From positions 248,001 through 312,000 of the forward strand of contig NZ_SSBL01000005.1 of the NCBI RefSeq assembly GCF_004795105.1: a DNA stretch of 64,000 bases, read 5' to 3'. The position numbers and the translations under genes were made by a program. Position 1 is the stretch's first letter; each line of letters opens with the position of its first letter. Positions 61,053 through 64,000 of this stretch are shown here, piece by piece. Below the pieces are notes generated by a model. That model was not told the DNA's origin and ran no database searches. It saw only the letters and a list, made by a program, of their open reading frames with translations. This stretch comes from Streptomyces sp. A0642. GTDB taxonomy: Bacteria; Actinomycetota; Actinomycetes; Streptomycetales; Streptomycetaceae.

Positions 61053-62597
61053 TCAGGCCGGTACCGTCCCGGGCTCCGCGACCTCGTGGGGGCGGGGCAC
61101 GCCCCGGCGGTAGAGCACGACCGTGACCAGCAGCCCGAGCACGAAGAAGCCCGCCGACCACCAGTACGCGGTCGAGTAACTCTCCAGCTGGGCCTGGGCG
61201 ACGGCGGCCGGGGTCGGCTTGCGGCCCGCCAGGTAGCGGGTGGCGGCGCTGGTCGCCAGGGTGTTCAGCAGCGCCGTCCCGATGGAACCGCCGACCTGCT
61301 GGCTGGTGTTGACCATCGCGGAGGCCACGCCGGCGTCCCGGGGCGCCACCCCGGCCGTGGCCAGGTTCATCGCCGTGGCGAAGATCATGCCGAGCCCCAG
61401 GCCCAGGCAGATCAGCGGCGGCAGCACATGGCCGAGATAACTGCTGTTCAAATCCAGGGTGGTCAGCCACATCATGGCGGCCGCCGAGAGCCCCATGCCG
61501 AGCGGCACGATCGGTTTCGCCCCGAACCGCGGCACCAGGGTGTTCGTCGTCGTCACGGACGTCACGATCATGACGGCGACCATCGGCAGGAAGGCGGCCC
61601 CCGTGGAGACGGGCGAGTACAGCAGGCTCTTCTGGAGGTAGTACGTCAGGAACAGGAACACGCCGAACATGCCGGCGCCGGAGATGAACATGCCGAGGAA
61701 CGAGGCCCCGCGGTCCCGGTCCAGCACCACGCGCATCGGCAGCAGCGGATGTGCCGCCCGGGTCTGCCACCACGCGAAGGCGGACACGAGCACCGCGCCG
61801 GCCAGCAGGAACCCCCAGGTCTGCGGCGAACTCCAGGCATGCGTCTCGGCGTTGGAGAACCCGAACACGATGCAGAAGAGACCGGCGGAGACCAGCACGG
61901 TCCCCGGGATGTCCAGCTTCGGACGATCGGCCGGCGCACCGGCCGTCAGCAGGCGCGCGCCGCCGACGAAGGCGAGGAGCGCGAACAGCAGGTTCACGTA
62001 CAGGCACCAGCGCCAGTTCAGGTACTCGGTGAGCACCCCGCCGAGCAGCAGCCCCACCGCGCCGCCCGCACCCGCGATGGCCCCGTAGATCCCGAACGCC
62101 TTCGCCCGCTCCTTGGGCACGGTGAACGTCGTGGTGAGGAGCGAGAGGGCGGCCGGGGCGAGAAGCGCCCCGAACACACCCTGCAGGGCGCGGGCCAGCA
62201 CCAGGATCTCGAAGCTCGGGGCGGCGCCGCCGATGGCCGAGGCGACCGCGAAGCCGACCAGACCGGTCAGGAACACCACCCGCCGGCCGACCAGGTCGGC
62301 GATGCGTCCGCCGAGCAGCAGCAGCGAGCCGAAGGCGAGGGCGTACGCCGTCACGGTCCATTGCCGGTTGCCGTCGCTGAAACCGAGGTCCTGCTGCGCG
62401 GAGGGCAGCGCGATGTTCACGATCGTCGCGTCGAGGACCACCATCAGCTGCGCGAGCCCGATCACGCCCAGCACCCACCACCGGTGGGAGGGCCCCCGCT
62501 CCTGGCCGGGCGCGTCCCGGGAGGGCCCCTCGGTGGCCACCCGCCCCTGTCGTCCGTCCTCGTCGGGTACCCCTGGCTGACGTGCATGACGGGCCAT
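61053..62597 (-). CDS. DHA2-type MFS drug transporter
   Basis: 514 residues with 14 helices. VLDATIVNIALPSAQQDLGF, GGRIADLVGRRVVFLTGLVG and SQQVGGSIGTALLNTLATSA are EmrB/QacA signatures. ATG at 62597 (MARHARQPGVPDE) follows GGGAG nine bases away. The N-terminal 40 residues are polar. It has no nearby divergent repressor; a PucR-type regulator gene lies next, on the same strand. Confidence 0.93.
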   Translation of the reverse strand: MARHARQPGVPDEDGRQGRVATEGPSRDAPGQERGPSHRWWVLGVIGLAQLMVVLDATIVNIALPSAQQDLGFSDGNRQWTVTAYALAFGSLLLLGGRIADLVGRRVVFLTGLVGFAVASAIGGAAPSFEILVLARALQGVFGALLAPAALSLLTTTFTVPKERAKAFGIYGAIAGAGGAVGLLLGGVLTEYLNWRWCLYVNLLFALLAFVGGARLLTAGAPADRPKLDIPGTVLVSAGLFCIVFGFSNAETHAWSSPQTWGFLLAGAVLVSAFAWWQTRAAHPLLPMRVVLDRDRGASFLGMFISGAGMFGVFLFLTYYLQKSLLYSPVSTGAAFLPMVAVMIVTSVTTTNTLVPRFGAKPIVPLGMGLSAAAMMWLTTLDLNSSYLGHVLPPLICLGLGLGMIFATAMNLATAGVAPRDAGVASAMVNTSQQVGGSIGTALLNTLATSAATRYLAGRKPTPAAVAQAQLESYSTAYWWSAGFFVLGLLVTVVLYRRGVPRPHEVAEPGTVPA

Positions 62598-62710
62598 GGT
62601 GCGGATCTCCCTCACTGCACACGACACCGGAATCCCCCGAGTGATCACGCTAGACGGAGGTCGGCGTGACCGCATGCGGGGAACCCGCCGACGCACACGT
62701 GCTGCCGGAA

Positions 62711-62774
62711 CCCGGCAGCGAGCGGGGAGCGGGGCGGGCTCCCGACCCGGCGGCGAGCGGGGAGCGGGGCGGGT
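62711..62774. repeat. 29-bp direct repeat at a 35-bp period
   Basis: ACCCGGCAGCGAGCGGGGAG and ACCCGGCGGCGAGCGGGGAG open copies at 62711 and 62746, both ending CGGGGCGGG. It lies between the pump gene and the PucR gene. Confidence 0.85.
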
Positions 62775-62805
62775 TCCTGGCTTCCGGCGGCCGGGGGGCG
62801 GCGGC

Positions 62806-63891
62806 TCAGACCTCCTTGGCCGGCCAGTCCAGCAGCCGGGCCCCGATCACCGCGGTCTGCAGGGTGTAGCGGTGCACCGGGTCGGAGGGGTCGGAGCCGG
62901 TGAGCTGGTGGATCCGCTCCAGCCGGTACGTCAGCGCCCGCACGCTCAGCGCCAGCCGCCGGGCGGTCTCGGCCGCGACACAGCCCGCGTCGAAGTACAC
63001 CGAGAGCGTCTTCAGCAGCGGCTCCGCGCCGCCCCGCGCCTGCTGGAGCGGGCCGAGTTCGCTGCGCACCAGATCGGCCATCGCCTGCCGGTCCCGGGTC
63101 AGCACCGGGTAGACCAGCAGGTCGGCGGCGTACAGCACGGGGTCTTCCATGCCCATCCGGTCCGCCAGGTCGAGTGCGTCGAGTGCCTCGTCGTACGACT
63201 GGACCACGCCTCCGGGCCCCCGGTGGGCCCGGCCGACCGCCACCCGCCCGCCGTCCGTCGCCGCGTGCGCCTGCTTGGCGAAGTACCGCAGGACGTCGGG
63301 CTGGCTGCCGGGCGCGATGCAGATCAGCCGGCCGTCCTTCGTCGTGAGCAGGATCTTGCGTCCGCTGAACCGGCCCAGCAGCGCCGACTCCACCTGCCGC
63401 GGGACGGTGTCGGTCTCGGTGTACGCCTCCGGGCCCGCCGCCACCGCGACGGCGTGGGCGCGGGAGAGCCGCAGCCCGAACCGGGTGGCGCGCTCGGCGA
63501 GCCGGCCCAGGTCGCTGCGGCCGTACAGCAGATCGTCGATGAACTCCCGGCGCGCCGCCTCCTCCCGCCGCACGGTGAGGCGCTGGGCCCGCTCGAAACC
63601 CTCGGCGAACGCGTCGACCGTCTGCTCCACCGCCGCCAGCACGCTCTCGGTGGCCGCGGCGGTGGCGGCCGCGGCCACTCCGGGGACGGCGGCCGGCCAG
63701 GTGGTGCGGGTCGCGGCCAGATGCATCCGGACCAGCGCGCGCAACTGGTGTCCGGCCTCGGCGGCCTGCCTGCCGAGGGCACGGCGGGTGTCGAGTTCCT
63801 CCCGGGTGAGCCGCCGGCCGGTGACGGCCACCTCGGCCAGGATCTGGGCGTAACCGTCCAGAAAACTCTCCGGAATCACCGGTTCCGCCAC
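62806..63891 (-). CDS. PucR-family regulator
   Basis: 361 residues. A helix-rich N-terminal half precedes a GGDEF-like (CdaR) central part (RFGLRLSRAHAVAVAAGPEA, VAVGRAHRGPGGVVQSYDEA) and a C-terminal HTH_30 domain (FDAGCVAAETARRLALSVRA, LTYRLERIHQLTG). GTG at 63891 is preceded by AGAGGGG; the N-terminus reads VAEPVIPESFLDGYAQ. It may control genes to the right, outside the window, or the pump. Confidence 0.9.
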   Translation of the reverse strand: MAEPVIPESFLDGYAQILAEVAVTGRRLTREELDTRRALGRQAAEAGHQLRALVRMHLAATRTTWPAAVPGVAAAATAAATESVLAAVEQTVDAFAEGFERAQRLTVRREEAARREFIDDLLYGRSDLGRLAERATRFGLRLSRAHAVAVAAGPEAYTETDTVPRQVESALLGRFSGRKILLTTKDGRLICIAPGSQPDVLRYFAKQAHAATDGGRVAVGRAHRGPGGVVQSYDEALDALDLADRMGMEDPVLYAADLLVYPVLTRDRQAMADLVRSELGPLQQARGGAEPLLKTLSVYFDAGCVAAETARRLALSVRALTYRLERIHQLTGSDPSDPVHRYTLQTAVIGARLLDWPAKEV

Positions 63892-64000
63892 GCGCCCGCC
63901 CCTCTGCCGACTCCGCTCCGATATTCGCACAACGCCGAAGCGCGCATGCCGGTGCCCGGCATGGAGCACGGAGAAAGGCTGCCGGATTCCGGCAATGCGG

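Overview
The window reads as a stretch of a Streptomyces chromosome. Base composition is very GC-rich outside one island, codons end overwhelmingly in G or C, and many genes start with GTG. Actinobacterial signature genes are present: an SCO5918-like protein beside a DEAD-box helicase and a cold-shock gene, WYL, PucR and MarR regulators, a MAB_1171c-type transporter, and an HspR (HAIR) operator in front of dnaK.

Layout. 1-8.5 kb is core-like: the N-terminal part of dnaK on the minus strand with two HAIR operators, a divergent sugar-transferase-like protein, an EtfD-type iron-sulfur membrane oxidoreductase, an FG-GAP lipoprotein, a YIP1-family membrane protein, a phosphoribosyltransferase, dcd and a 57-residue zinc-ribbon-like protein. 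At 8.7 kb a tRNA-Gly(CCC) carries an integrated element. Its 3' half is repeated perfectly (42 bp) at 13.51 kb, and the 4.8 kb between is lower in GC and holds accessory genes but no intact integrase: a hypothetical protein, a membrane-anchored protein, a DUF6414-like protein, and an overlapping pair made of a two-helix membrane protein and an LPO_1073/Vpar_1526-type protein. This cassette is the best candidate for a little-described system, possibly defence or stress related. A decayed VapBC-like pair and a third att-like scrap follow at 15.4-16.2 kb.

16-32 kb holds cell-wall and secreted enzymes and their regulators: a D-Ala-D-Ala carboxypeptidase, two NodB deacetylases, a GDSL hydrolase, a CE1/CBM2 esterase, an HSL-type esterase, and a dienelactone hydrolase. 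It also holds a MarR-controlled second enolase and an amtB-glnB pair. 33-37 kb is an MMPL exporter with its two-component system. 37-42 kb has a GNAT, a PGRP amidase, a large membrane protein and a fluoride operon (crcB, DUF190, crcB) with a riboswitch-like leader. 42-45.5 kb is the cold-shock and helicase neighbourhood.

45.6-49.3 kb carries a candidate noncoding transcript (promoter, palindromic operator, 5' hairpin, 23-24 bp repeats, U-tract terminator). Beside it is an XRE, ImmA/IrrE, MAB_1171c, PAP2-like cluster whose last two genes are joined by an 11-codon minicistron. 49-64 kb has efflux pumps with TetR or AraC regulators, a peroxiredoxin, an NfeD-flotillin pair, a KhtT/KhtU-type K+/H+ antiporter, a methyltransferase, a deazaflavin-type reductase, another DHA2 pump and a PucR regulator. 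Short degenerate tandem arrays recur between genes, often covering a stop codon.
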